Source: Actinomarinicola tropica (lineage in GTDB: Bacteria > Actinomycetota > Acidimicrobiia > Acidimicrobiales > SKKL01). Taken from it: a DNA stretch of 64,000 nucleotides. A model generated the notes under the pieces. That model worked only from the letters and a program-made list of their open reading frames with translations, ran no database searches and was not told where the DNA came from. This document shows positions 34,889 through 43,431 of this stretch, one piece after another; within the stretch, counting starts at the first letter, position 1; each line of letters begins with the position of its first letter. The translations under genes and the position numbers were made by a program. The DNA lies in contig NZ_CP045851.1 of NCBI RefSeq assembly GCF_009650215.1, positions 2,259,001 to 2,323,000 of the forward strand, read 5' to 3'.

Positions 34889-35199
34889 GCCGCGTCTGGA
34901 CCGCGATCCTCCTCGCCGGTGCGGGCACCTACGCCATGCGGGCCTCGTTCATCGTCGCGGCGCGCCGCCTGGCCACCGTGCCGCCGTGGGCCGACCGGAT
35001 CCTCCGCCAGATCCCGCCGGCCGCACTGGCGGCGCTGATCGTGCCGTCGCTGGTGCGCATCGACGGCGAGCTCGACCTGTGGCAGCCGCGCCTCGCCATC
35101 GGCGTGCTCGCCGGACTGGTGGCCTGGCGGACGCGCAACGTCGCCGTGACCCTGGTGGTCGGGATCGCCGGCCTGATGGCCCTCGAGGCGATCGTCTAG
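34885..35199 (+). CDS. azlD: AzlD-family branched-chain amino acid exporter subunit
   Basis: The GTG at 34885 overlaps the azlC stop (GTGA) and gives 104 residues with four hydrophobic segments. GTYAMRASFIVAARR and ILRQIPPAALAALIVPSLVR are the conserved parts of the AzlD family, the small partner of AzlC. The pair is translationally coupled. It ends in a hairpin shared with the convergent glyS gene. Confidence 0.92.
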   Translation: MSRVWTAILLAGAGTYAMRASFIVAARRLATVPPWADRILRQIPPAALAALIVPSLVRIDGELDLWQPRLAIGVLAGLVAWRTRNVAVTLVVGIAGLMALEAIV

Positions 35200-35211
35200 C
35201 GAACTAGACGA
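35192..35211. terminator. Hairpin containing both stop codons of convergent azlD and glyS
   Basis: TCGTCTAG and CTAGACGA are perfect 8-bp arms with a CGAA loop. The TAG stop of azlD (35197-35199) lies in the left arm and the TAG of glyS (minus, 35204-35206) in the right arm. Both genes thus share one compact terminator-like structure only 20 bp long. Confidence 0.6.
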
Positions 35212-36547
35212 GGCGCTCGCGGAAGTAGGCGAGCAGGTCGGGGATCGCGATGCGGTCCTGCTCCATCGTGTCCCGCTCCCGCACGGTGACCGCACCGTCC
35301 TCGAGCGACTCGAAGTCGATCGTGACGCAGTACGGCGTGCCGAGCTCGTCCTGGCGGCGGTAGCGCCGACCGATGGCCTGGGTCTCGTCGTAGTCACACA
35401 TGAAGTGCGGCTGCAGGCGTGCCAGCACGTCCTGCGCCGGCGGGACCAGCGTGTCCTTCTTCGACAGGGGCAGCACGGCGATCTGGAACGGAGCGATGCG
35501 GTGGTGGAGCCGCAGCACGGTGCGGGTCTCGCCCCGGACCTCCTCCTCGTCGTAGGCCGCCATGAGGAACGCCATCATCGTGCGGGTCGCGCCGGCCGCC
35601 GGCTCGACGACGTGGGGGGTGTAGCGCTCCCCGGTGGCCTGGTCGAAGTAGTCGAGCTTCTCCCCCGAGTGCGTGGCGTGGGCGCTCAGGTCGTAGTCGC
35701 CGCGGTTGGCGATGCCCTCGAGCTCGTCCCACCCCCACGGGAACAGGAACTCCACGTCGGAGGTGCCCGACGAGTAGTGCGACAGCTCGTCGGCGTCGTG
35801 GGCCCGCAGGCGCAGCTTCTCGGCGGGGATCCCGTGGTCGACGTACCACTGGAACCGCTCGTCGCACCAGTACCGGTACCACTTCTCCGCCTCGTCGGGC
35901 GGCACGAAGTACTCCATCTCCATCTGCTCGAACTCACGGGTGCGGAACACGAAGTTCTGCGGGGTGATCTCGTTGCGGAAGGACTTGCCGACCTGGGCGA
36001 TGCCGAACGGCGGCTTCTTGCGGCTGGTGTTGAGCACGTTCGCGAACTGCGTGAACATGCCCTGCGCCGTCTCCGGCCGCAGGTACGCCACCGCACCCTC
36101 GTCGGCCACCGGGCCGGCGTGGGTCTTGAACATCAGGTTGAACTGCCGGGGCTCGGTGAACTGTCCCGTCGCGCCGCACGACGGGCACACGTCGGGGTCG
36201 TCGAGCTTGTCCTGGCGGAAGCGGTTCCCGCAGTTGCGGCAGTCGACCAGCGGGTCGGTGAAGCTCGACAGGTGGCCCGAGGCCTCCCACACCGCCGGCG
36301 GCGAGAGGATCGCGGCGTCGAGGCCGACGACGTCGGTGCGCATCTGCACCATCGACCGCCACCAGGCGTTCTTCACGTTGCGCAGCATCAGCACGCCGAC
36401 CGGCCCGTAGTCGTAGGTGGACCGGAAACCGCCGTAGATCTCCGCCGAGGGGAAGACGAACCCGCGGCGCTTGCACAGGTTCACGATCTTGTCGAAGAGC
36501 TCGGGCGTCTCGCCCTGGCTCGTCTCGGCGGCGGAGGTGTCGGACAT
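35204..36547 (-). CDS. glyS: Glycyl-tRNA synthetase (homodimeric type)
   Basis: From ATG 36547 the protein has 447 residues, right for the eukaryote-like homodimeric GlyRS found in actinobacteria. FPSAEIYGGFRSTYDYGPVG is class II motif 1 context, NFVFRTREFEQMEMEYF is motif 2, and IAVLPLSKKDTLVPPAQDVL opens the anticodon-binding domain. A zinc site CRNCGNRFRQ with CPSCGATG is inserted near residues 91-120. The enzyme charges tRNA-Gly. The TTG at 36556 is a weaker alternative start. It begins a leftward gene with recO 42 bp upstream on the same strand. Confidence 0.96.
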   Translation of the reverse strand: MSDTSAAETSQGETPELFDKIVNLCKRRGFVFPSAEIYGGFRSTYDYGPVGVLMLRNVKNAWWRSMVQMRTDVVGLDAAILSPPAVWEASGHLSSFTDPLVDCRNCGNRFRQDKLDDPDVCPSCGATGQFTEPRQFNLMFKTHAGPVADEGAVAYLRPETAQGMFTQFANVLNTSRKKPPFGIAQVGKSFRNEITPQNFVFRTREFEQMEMEYFVPPDEAEKWYRYWCDERFQWYVDHGIPAEKLRLRAHDADELSHYSSGTSDVEFLFPWGWDELEGIANRGDYDLSAHATHSGEKLDYFDQATGERYTPHVVEPAAGATRTMMAFLMAAYDEEEVRGETRTVLRLHHRIAPFQIAVLPLSKKDTLVPPAQDVLARLQPHFMCDYDETQAIGRRYRRQDELGTPYCVTIDFESLEDGAVTVRERDTMEQDRIAIPDLLAYFRERLV

Positions 36548-36589
36548 GGGGAGCAAGGCTACCGACCCCCGACCGGACCCCGAACCGGT

Positions 36590-37318
36590 TCAGCCCCGGT
36601 CGAGCAGGCCCACCGAGCGCAGACGGCGCTCGATGTGGTGCTCCATCGCCCGGGCGGCCAGGTGGTCGACCTCCCGGGTGAGGTCGCTCTCCGGCTCGGC
36701 CAGCGCCGTGGCGAGCTGGCCGCCGAGGATGCGCCGCATCACCTCGAGTGCACCGGGCGAGATCGGCACGCCGGAGCGGCAGACCCGGCACAGCGTGCCG
36801 CCCTCCATCAGGTCGAAGGCCACCAGCTCGGCGTCCTCCCCGCACGACACGCACACGTCCAGCTCGGGACGGAAGCCCTCCTGGGCCAGCAGCTTCCAGT
36901 AGAAGCCGGCCACGACGAGCGGCGAGTCGTGGGCGGCGAGCGACCGCAGCGCCCCGAGGAGCATCTGGTAGAGCCGCGGGTTGTCCTCGCGCTCCATCGC
37001 CATCTGGTCGACGGCCTCGAGCATGGCCACCGCCCGACCGAACCGGTCGAGGTCCTCGCGTATCGGCCGGAAGTGGTCGACGCTCTCGGCCTGGGTGACG
37101 ATGTCGAGCTCGCGCCCCTGGTAGAGCTGCAGCGCGACGTGGCTCGTCGGCTCCAGGCGCGAGCCGAACTTGGAGCGGGTCTTGCGCACGCCCTTGGCCA
37201 CGGCCCGGACCTTGCCGTGGTGCTCGGTGGCGAACACGATGATGCGGTCGGCCTCGCCGAGCTTGTAGGTGCGCAGCACGATCCCGTGGTCGCGGTAGAG
37301 CGCACCCTTGGAGGTCAC
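36590..37318 (-). CDS. recO: DNA repair protein RecO
   Basis: The GTG at 37318 overlaps the uppS stop (GTGA), giving 242 residues. The N-terminal OB-fold is clear (GIVLRTYKLGEADRIIVFAT; GVRKTRSKFGSRLEPTSHVA), followed by the helical domain and a zinc knuckle CVSCGEDAE with CRVCRSG. RecO loads RecA on SSB-coated gaps with RecR. The uppS-recO-glyS order is common in actinobacteria, and translational coupling to uppS is direct. Confidence 0.95.
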   Translation of the reverse strand: MTSKGALYRDHGIVLRTYKLGEADRIIVFATEHHGKVRAVAKGVRKTRSKFGSRLEPTSHVALQLYQGRELDIVTQAESVDHFRPIREDLDRFGRAVAMLEAVDQMAMEREDNPRLYQMLLGALRSLAAHDSPLVVAGFYWKLLAQEGFRPELDVCVSCGEDAELVAFDLMEGGTLCRVCRSGVPISPGALEVMRRILGGQLATALAEPESDLTREVDHLAARAMEHHIERRLRSVGLLDRG

Positions 37319-38049
37319 GCCGACCCCTCGGCCGCCTCCACGCCGCCGAAGCGGCGCTCGCGCCGCTGGAACTCCCGCACCGCCTCGAACAGGTGCTCCC
37401 GGCGGAAGTCGGGCCACAGCACGTCGGTGAACACCAGCTCGCTGTAGGCCAGCTGCCACAGCAGGTAGTTCGACGTGCGGAACTCCCCGGAGGTGCGGAC
37501 CATGAGGTCCGGATCCGGCATGTCGGGGGCGTACAGGTGGCGGGCGATCGTGCGCTCGTCGACCTTCTCGGGCTTCACGCCCTCGGCGACGATGGCCCGC
37601 ACGGCGTCGACGATCTCGGCCCGGCCGCCGTAGTTGAACGCCATCGTGAACGTGAGCCCGGTGTTGCCGGCCGTCAGCTCGACCGCTTCGTCCATGCGGC
37701 GCAGGAGGCGCTTGGGCACCCGCCAGTCCCGGCGGCCGATGAAGCGCATGCGCACGTTGCGCTCGTGCAGCTCGTCGCGGCGGCGCAGCAGGATCGACTC
37801 GTTGAACCCCATGAGGAACTTGACCTCGTCACGGGGGCGCTTCCAGTTCTCGGTGGAGAAGGCGTAGACGGTGAGCCACCCGAGGCCGAGGTCGAGCGCG
37901 CCCTCGACGGCGTCGAACAGCGCCTCTTCGCCGGCGGCGTGACCGTCGGTGCGGGGAAGGCCGCGACGCTGCGCCCACCGGCCGTTGCCGTCCATCACGC
38001 ACGCGACGTGCGCGGGGATGCGCCGGGGATCGATGTCGTCGGGGACCAC
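37315..38049 (-). CDS. uppS: Undecaprenyl/polyprenyl diphosphate synthase (cis-prenyltransferase)
   Basis: The 244-residue protein has the signature CVMDGNGRWAQRRGLPRTDG with the catalytic Asp, then LTVYAFSTENWKRP and the C-terminal LMVRTSGEFRTSNYLLWQLA and FTDVLWPDF motifs. It condenses isopentenyl diphosphate in cis to build the C50-C55 lipid carrier for peptidoglycan and other glycans. GTG start at 38049. It ends in a 4-bp overlap with recO. Confidence 0.96.
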   Translation of the reverse strand: MVPDDIDPRRIPAHVACVMDGNGRWAQRRGLPRTDGHAAGEEALFDAVEGALDLGLGWLTVYAFSTENWKRPRDEVKFLMGFNESILLRRRDELHERNVRMRFIGRRDWRVPKRLLRRMDEAVELTAGNTGLTFTMAFNYGGRAEIVDAVRAIVAEGVKPEKVDERTIARHLYAPDMPDPDLMVRTSGEFRTSNYLLWQLAYSELVFTDVLWPDFRREHLFEAVREFQRRERRFGGVEAAEGSA

Positions 38050-38096
38050 GAGGGCACGCTACCCCTTGACCTGCGGGGGTCCGTGGAGGGGTGCGC

Positions 38097-38468
38097 CTAC
38101 CGCTTGCCGGAGACGATCTGGTACACGCGTGCCCGGGTGACGCCGATGCAGTCGCCGATCTCGCGGTAGCTCACGCCGGCCTCGGCGGCGGTGCGCACGG
38201 CGACCTTCAGCTCCTCCCAGGCGGCCTGCTCGGCCATCCGGGCCAGCTCCAGGCGCTCCCGCTTGGCGACGAGCGCCCGCCGCGTCCGGTCGTCGATCGG
38301 CCCGCCCTTGGGCTTGCGGCCCGACGTGCCGTCGGACTCGCTGTCGGGCTGCGGTGCCGGGGTCGAGCGCTCGCCGAGCTTGGCCTCGAGCTGCGCGATG
38401 CGCGCGACGAGCGACTCGATCGTCATGTCGGGCGACGCGCTGGCGTCGCGGGTTCGGGGACCCGGCAT
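38097..38468 (-). CDS. Small HTH protein, sigma-region-4-like
   Basis: From ATG 38468 (GATGGAG upstream) the protein has 123 residues; ATG 38426 is an alternative. A short coiled coil (MTIESLVARIAQLEAKL) and a Lys/Gly-rich linker precede a helical region ending in VSYREIGDCIGVTRARVYQI and VSGKR, a helix-turn-helix like sigma-70 region 4 or small actinobacterial regulators. It lies 47 bp upstream of uppS and may start that transcript. DNA binding is likely, target unknown. Confidence 0.68.
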   Translation of the reverse strand: MPGPRTRDASASPDMTIESLVARIAQLEAKLGERSTPAPQPDSESDGTSGRKPKGGPIDDRTRRALVAKRERLELARMAEQAAWEELKVAVRTAAEAGVSYREIGDCIGVTRARVYQIVSGKR

Positions 38469-38609
38469 GACGCTCCATCGGCGTGCCGGGGTGGAGATTG
38501 AACCCCTCCGGGGAGAATGAGACCTTCGGACCGGTCTGGCGTCGCCCGGTCCACCGGCTGGGTCCGACGGCCTACCCGGGCGGTGCCGCACAGGGCCTAC
38601 TCTCGGCTC

Positions 38610-40496
38610 GTGGACGTGACGGGGACCCTCGCCGAGGTGGTCGCGGGCCTCCCGTCCGGCGGTGAGGCCCGGCCGGGCCAGGCCGTGATGGCCGAGGCCG
38701 TCGCCCGCGCCATCGAGTCCGAGCGCCACCTCGTCGTGCAGGCCGGCACCGGCACCGGCAAGTCCCTCGCCTACCTCGTGCCCGCCGTGCTGTCGGGCGA
38801 GCGTGTCGTCGTCGCCACCGCGACCAAGGGCCTCCAGGACCAGCTCGCAGGGAAGGACCTGCCGTTCCTCGCCGCCCGGCTCGGCCGCGAGATCACCTAC
38901 GCCGTCCTCAAGGGCCGCTCCAACTACGTGTGCCTCCAGCGCGTCGCCGAGCTCGACGACGCCGACGACCAGCTCGGCCTCGACGTCGGCGACCGCCCGC
39001 CCACCGCGGAGATCAAGGACCTGGTTCGCTGGGCGGCGACCTCGACGTCCGGCGACCGGGCCGAGCTGAGCTTCGAGCCGTCGCACCGGGCGTGGTCGGC
39101 GGTGAGCGTCGGCCCCCGGGAGTGCCCCGGCCAGGCCAAGTGCCCCCGGGGCGAGATCTGCTTCACCGAGCGGGCCCGGCGCGCCGCGGCCGAGGCCGAC
39201 GTCGTCGTCGTGAACACCCACCTCTACGGCCTCGACGTCGCCACCCACGGGGCGGTCCTGCCCGAGCACGAGGTCGTCGTGATCGACGAGGCGCACCAGC
39301 TCGAGGAGGTCATCTCCGCCACCGCCGGCACCGAGATCGCCGCGGGCCGCTTCGCCGCCCTCGCCCGCTCCACCCGGGCGATCCTCACCGACGAGTCGCT
39401 CACCGACGGCCTCGACGCCGCCGGCGCCGCGCTGGCCGACGTCCTGCGGCCGTCGGTCGGACGCCGGCTCCCGCCGAGCGGCGACCCCGGGTTGGTCCAG
39501 GTGCTCACCACCGCACGAGAGCGGGCGAGCCGCATCCTCGACGCCGTCCGCAAGGTGCCCACCGACGGACCCGCCGACGTGGCCGCCCGCCGCGAGCGCG
39601 CACTGCAGGCTGCGTCGACCCTGATCGAGGACGTCGACGTCGCCCTCGACGTGCCCGCCACGCACGTCGCGTGGGTCGACGGTCCGGCCGACACGCCCAG
39701 CCTCCAGGTGACCCCGATCGACGTCTCCGAGGTCCTCGCGGCGGGCCTGTGGGGCGAGCGCACGGCGATCCTCACCAGCGCCACCATCCCCGCCGGCCTC
39801 CCCGCCTCCCTCGGCCTCGCCGACGGCACCTACGAGCAGCTCGACGTCGGCAGCCCCTTCGACTACGAGGCCAACGCCCTCCTCTACTGCGCGGTGTCGA
39901 TGCCCGACCCCCGCCACGACGACTACGAGGCCGCGCTGCACCGCGAGCTCGAGTCGCTGATCGTCGCGGCCGGCGGGCGCACGCTCGCGCTGTTCACGTC
40001 GTGGCGGGCGATGGACCTCGCCGCCCAGACGCTGAAGCCGCGTCTCCCGTGGAAGGTCCTCACCCAGCGCGACCTGCCGAAGCCGGCGCTCGTCGAGGCG
40101 TTCCGCGACGACGAGGAGAGCTGCCTGTTCGCCACGCTCGGCTTCTGGCAGGGCGTCGACCTGCCCGGCCGCACGCTGTCGCTCGTCACCATCGACCGGC
40201 TGCCGTTCCCTCGCCCCGACGAGCCCGTGCTCCAGGCCCGGCGGGAGCGTGCTCGGGCCGACGCCTTCCGCACCATCGACCTCCCCCGCGCCGCCACGCT
40301 CCTCGCCCAGGGCGCCGGCCGCCTCATCCGCACCGGGACCGACCGGGGCGTCGTCGCCGTGCTCGACTCCCGCCTCGCCACCGCCCAGCGGTACCGCTGG
40401 GAGATCGTGAACTCCCTGCCCCCGATGCGGCGCACCCGCGACCGCAGCGAGGTTGAGCGCTTCCTGCGCGAGCTGCGCGACGGCGCCGCCGCCTGA
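38610..40496 (+). CDS. DinG-family ATP-dependent DNA helicase with Fe-S cluster
   Basis: The GTG at 38610 gives 628 residues. Helicase motifs are visible: Walker A VVQAGTGTGKSLAYLVP, DEAH box VVVIDEAHQLEEV, and motif VI QGAGRLIRTGTDRG. Between motifs I and II, YVCLQR and ECPGQAKCPRGEIC supply the four Cys of an XPD/DinG-type iron-sulfur cluster. Such helicases unwind 5'-to-3' and resolve R-loops or G-quadruplexes. The frame extends to 38517, but there the sequence lacks family character. Confidence 0.92.
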   Translation: MDVTGTLAEVVAGLPSGGEARPGQAVMAEAVARAIESERHLVVQAGTGTGKSLAYLVPAVLSGERVVVATATKGLQDQLAGKDLPFLAARLGREITYAVLKGRSNYVCLQRVAELDDADDQLGLDVGDRPPTAEIKDLVRWAATSTSGDRAELSFEPSHRAWSAVSVGPRECPGQAKCPRGEICFTERARRAAAEADVVVVNTHLYGLDVATHGAVLPEHEVVVIDEAHQLEEVISATAGTEIAAGRFAALARSTRAILTDESLTDGLDAAGAALADVLRPSVGRRLPPSGDPGLVQVLTTARERASRILDAVRKVPTDGPADVAARRERALQAASTLIEDVDVALDVPATHVAWVDGPADTPSLQVTPIDVSEVLAAGLWGERTAILTSATIPAGLPASLGLADGTYEQLDVGSPFDYEANALLYCAVSMPDPRHDDYEAALHRELESLIVAAGGRTLALFTSWRAMDLAAQTLKPRLPWKVLTQRDLPKPALVEAFRDDEESCLFATLGFWQGVDLPGRTLSLVTIDRLPFPRPDEPVLQARRERARADAFRTIDLPRAATLLAQGAGRLIRTGTDRGVVAVLDSRLATAQRYRWEIVNSLPPMRRTRDRSEVERFLRELRDGAAA

Positions 40497-40539
40497 CCGG
40501 CGGTAGGTTGCCGCGCAGCCGAACAAGGGGGATGTCGAC

Positions 40540-41397
40540 GTGGCCGACCGCACGTTCGAGACGCTGTTCGAGGGCGGGACCTTCTTCGAGGGTCCGCGCT
40601 GGCGCGACGGCCGCTGGTGGGTGTCGGACTTCTATTCGGGGCTCGTCCGCACGATCACGCCGGAGGGCGACGTCGAGGAGGTCCTGCACCTCGACACCCA
40701 GCCGTCGGGGCTCGGATGGATGCCCGACGGCACGCTGCTCGTCGTGTCGATGGTCGACCGCACGCTCCGCCGCCTCGAGCGCGACGGCACGCTGTCGATC
40801 CACGCCGACCTGTCCGACCTGGCCACCGGCCACCTGAACGACATGGTCGTCGACGACCAGGGGCGGGCCTACGTCGGCAACTTCGGGTTCGACCTCATGG
40901 GCGGCGGCGAGGCACGGGCCGCCGACCTCGTCCGGGTCGACCCCGACGGCACGGCGACCGTCGTCGCGGGCGACCTCATGTTCCCCAACGGCTCGGTCAT
41001 CACCCCCGACGGCCGCACGCTGATCGTCGGCGAGACGATGGGCTTCGCCTACACCGCCTTCACCATCGACGCCGACGGCGGGCTGTCGGACCGGCGCACG
41101 TGGGCGAGCGTCGAGGGGGTGTCGCCCGACGGGTGCGCCCTCGACGCCGACGGGCAGATCTGGGCCGCCGACGCCATGGCCAACCGGGTCGTGCGGGTCA
41201 CCGAGGGCGGACGCATCACCGAGGAGATCCCCGCCCCCGACGGCCTCGGCATCTACGCCTGCATGCTCGGCGGCCCCGACGGGCGCACGCTCCTCTGCTG
41301 CGCGGCCCCCGACTTCTTCGAGCAGAACCGCCGCCACACCACCGAGGCCGTGCTGCTCACCGTCGGGGTCGACGTGCCCCACGCCGGGCTGCCCTGA
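40540..41397 (+). CDS. SMP-30/gluconolactonase-family beta-propeller protein
   Basis: The GTG at 40540 follows AAGGGGG and gives 285 residues. The pattern TFFEGPRWRDGRWWVSDFYS, with the metal-binding Glu, then LNDMVVDDQGRAYVGNFGFD and MFPNGSVITPDGRTLIVGET, matches SMP-30/gluconolactonase/LRE proteins, calcium-dependent lactonases with a six-bladed propeller. ALDADGQIWAADAMANRVVR supplies the later metal ligands. No signal peptide, so cytosolic. It starts 44 bp after the helicase gene. Confidence 0.88.
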   Translation: MADRTFETLFEGGTFFEGPRWRDGRWWVSDFYSGLVRTITPEGDVEEVLHLDTQPSGLGWMPDGTLLVVSMVDRTLRRLERDGTLSIHADLSDLATGHLNDMVVDDQGRAYVGNFGFDLMGGGEARAADLVRVDPDGTATVVAGDLMFPNGSVITPDGRTLIVGETMGFAYTAFTIDADGGLSDRRTWASVEGVSPDGCALDADGQIWAADAMANRVVRVTEGGRITEEIPAPDGLGIYACMLGGPDGRTLLCCAAPDFFEQNRRHTTEAVLLTVGVDVPHAGLP

Positions 41398-41418
41398 GCC
41401 ACGAGGCACCATGGTCCG

Positions 41419-41985
41419 GTGACCGACATCATCGACCTCGACGCCTCCGAGTCCCCGATCCCCGGCCTGTGGGTCGTGCGGATGAAGCAGATCACCGACG
41501 AGCGCGGCACCGTCCGCGAGTTCTTCCGCGAGTCCGCGCTGCGGGCCGCCGGCGTGCCGCCCCTCGGTCGGTTCCGCCAGATCAACGTGACGTCGACCCG
41601 CCACGGCGGTCTGCGCGGCATGCACGCGGAGTCGATGGACAAGCTCGTCGCGGTGGTCGCCGGGGAGGCGCTCGGCGCCTACGTCGACCTGCGGGACGAC
41701 TCCCCCGCGTTCGGGCGCGTGCACACCGTGGCGCTCGTCCCGGGCGTGCAGGTGCTCGTGCCGCGGGGCGTCGGCAACGGCTTCCAGGCCGTCGCCCCGG
41801 GTGACACGCAGTACCTCTACTGCTTCGACGAGGAGTGGCGCCCCGGGATGCCGGGCCGAGCGGTCACCCCGCTCGACCCCGAGCTCGGCATCGACTGGCC
41901 GATCGCCGTCGACGTCCACGACCGGGCCCAGATCTCGGCCAAGGACCTCGAGGCGCCGACCCTGGCCGACCTGCGCGCCGGCTGA
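41419..41985 (+). CDS. dTDP-4-dehydrorhamnose 3,5-epimerase-like cupin
   Basis: The 188-residue protein is RmlC-like: it has ITDERGTVREFFRESAL, FRQINVTSTRHGGLRGMHAE with the catalytic His, and a late VPRGVGNGFQAVAPGDTQYL strand. These enzymes epimerise dTDP-sugars for rhamnose synthesis. The usual RGLHYQ reads RGMHAE here, and no rmlABD genes are adjacent, so it may act on another nucleotide sugar. GTG start at 41419, 21 bp after the SMP-30 gene. Its stop is 9 bp from the convergent VWA gene. Confidence 0.82.
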   Translation: MTDIIDLDASESPIPGLWVVRMKQITDERGTVREFFRESALRAAGVPPLGRFRQINVTSTRHGGLRGMHAESMDKLVAVVAGEALGAYVDLRDDSPAFGRVHTVALVPGVQVLVPRGVGNGFQAVAPGDTQYLYCFDEEWRPGMPGRAVTPLDPELGIDWPIAVDVHDRAQISAKDLEAPTLADLRAG

Positions 41986-41994
41986 CCCCGGCCG

Positions 41995-43326
41995 CTACTG
42001 GCCCTGGGGCGGCGCCGTCGTGGGTGGCGTGGTCGTCGGCACCGGCGTCGCCGCACCGGTGAGGGCGTCGAGCTCCTCCGACACGAGCCGGACGACCAGC
42101 TCGTCGAGGGCGAGCTCCTCGTAGTCGGTGCTCGCGATGTCGGTGCTCCCACCGGTCGCCGCCCCGCCCGCCCCGTAGGACAGGAAGACGAACCGAGCGC
42201 CCGTCGCCTGCGCGAGCTGGCGGAACACCGCCTCGGCCTGGTCGTCGCTCTCCGACGAGGCCACCGGGAAGATCTTGATGCCCCGACCGGTGGCGTCGCG
42301 AATGCTGGCGTCGTACGGCACCGGCACGTCCCGTCCGACCTGGGGCGGGGCGTCGGCGACGAGGAACACCAGCTGGACGGCCTCGGCGGGGTCCCGCCAC
42401 GAGTGCGCCGACAGCGCGTCGGCCAACCCCTCGTCGAGCGCCTCCGGGTAGTCGCCGCCACCGCCGGCCTGCACCTCGGCCAGCGCAGCCCGGAAGGCCG
42501 CGAGGTCCGACGTGAGGTCGAAGGTGCTGGTGACGAAGGCGTCGCCCTCGTCGCGGTAGAGGGTCATCCCGAACCGCACGTCCGGCCGGGACTCCAGGGC
42601 GGCGATGCGCTCGGACACCGAGTCGATCGTCGTGCGGAGGCGGTCGATCTCGTCACCCATCGACCCCGTCGCGTCGAGGAGGAACACGACGTCGAGCGGG
42701 ACGGGCCCCTCGGCACCACCGTCGCGGTCGACGGTGAGAGCGACGGTCGACCCTGCGGCGGAGGTCGTCGGCTCGCTGCCGTCGGTCGCCACCTCGACGG
42801 TGGCATCGGGGCCGAGCCCCAGGTTCACCGGGTGCACGCGCACCGTGCCGTCCGCGGTCGTGCGGAGGCGGCCGACCTCGCTGCCCCCGGCGCGGACCAC
42901 CACCTCGGCCCCGGCGACGGGGAGGCCGTTCGCACCGGTGACCTCGACAAGGATCCGGCCCCTCGGGTCGTGCGGCCGCACCTGGATCCCCAGACCGGCG
43001 ATCCGGTCGAGGTAGGCGACGAACCCGTCGAGGTCGGCGTTGTCGTCGACGCTCCCGGCCCGCAGCGGCCCGAGGTCCCCGGGCCGGGCGATGTCGTCGC
43101 CGGCGAGCGACTCGACACTGGCGGCGTCCCCGCCCCCGGCCGAGTCCTCGGCAGCAACGGCGTAGGCCCCGTCCGCCGCGCTCTCCCAGTCGGGCTCCCC
43201 GTCGACCCAGCCGCGGCCGGTCCCGTCGGTCGCCTCGTCGTCGCCCCCGTCCCCGCCGCACGCGGCGAGCACCACCGCCACGACCACCAGGAGAGCCGCC
43301 ACCCGTCGCCACCACGTCGTCGTCAT
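41995..43326 (-). CDS. VWA-domain lipoprotein
   Basis: The 443-residue protein begins with a lipoprotein signal (VAALLVVVAVVLAACGG) and an acidic linker. A beta-sandwich region (about 120-215, PRGRILVEVTGANGLPVAGA) resembles a carboxypeptidase-regulatory-type Ig fold. A von Willebrand A domain follows (about 220-400), with a MIDAS start DVVFLLDATGSMGDEIDRLR and later FLVADAPPQVG. The C-terminus is Thr/Pro-rich. It should be a membrane-anchored, metal-dependent binding protein at the cell surface. Partner unknown. Confidence 0.87.
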   Translation of the reverse strand: MTTTWWRRVAALLVVVAVVLAACGGDGGDDEATDGTGRGWVDGEPDWESAADGAYAVAAEDSAGGGDAASVESLAGDDIARPGDLGPLRAGSVDDNADLDGFVAYLDRIAGLGIQVRPHDPRGRILVEVTGANGLPVAGAEVVVRAGGSEVGRLRTTADGTVRVHPVNLGLGPDATVEVATDGSEPTTSAAGSTVALTVDRDGGAEGPVPLDVVFLLDATGSMGDEIDRLRTTIDSVSERIAALESRPDVRFGMTLYRDEGDAFVTSTFDLTSDLAAFRAALAEVQAGGGGDYPEALDEGLADALSAHSWRDPAEAVQLVFLVADAPPQVGRDVPVPYDASIRDATGRGIKIFPVASSESDDQAEAVFRQLAQATGARFVFLSYGAGGAATGGSTDIASTDYEELALDELVVRLVSEELDALTGAATPVPTTTPPTTAPPQGQ

Positions 43327-43404
43327 GCCGATGTGACGTCGCGCACCCGACCACAGGTTCCCACGGCCGGGGCGACCGCTCGGCTCGGACGACCTTGCGT
43401 CGCT

Positions 43405-43422
43405 CGTTAGGGCTGCCTAACG
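43405..43422. promoter_or_regulatory. Palindromic operator candidate upstream of 43432
   Basis: CGTTAGG-GCTG-CCTAACG is a perfect 7-bp inverted repeat ending 9 bp before the GTG start at 43432. It overlaps the region where the ribosome binds or transcription begins, so a bound repressor would block expression. The TTAGG half-site resembles iron-regulator boxes, but the spacing differs from a DtxR site. Confidence 0.5.
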
Positions 43423-43431
43423 TACTCAGCT

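Noticed and set aside
43405-43422. DtxR/IdeR iron box
   Set aside because: Half-sites TTAGG/CCTAA are present, but the spacing does not fit the 19-bp iron box; kept only as a generic operator candidate.
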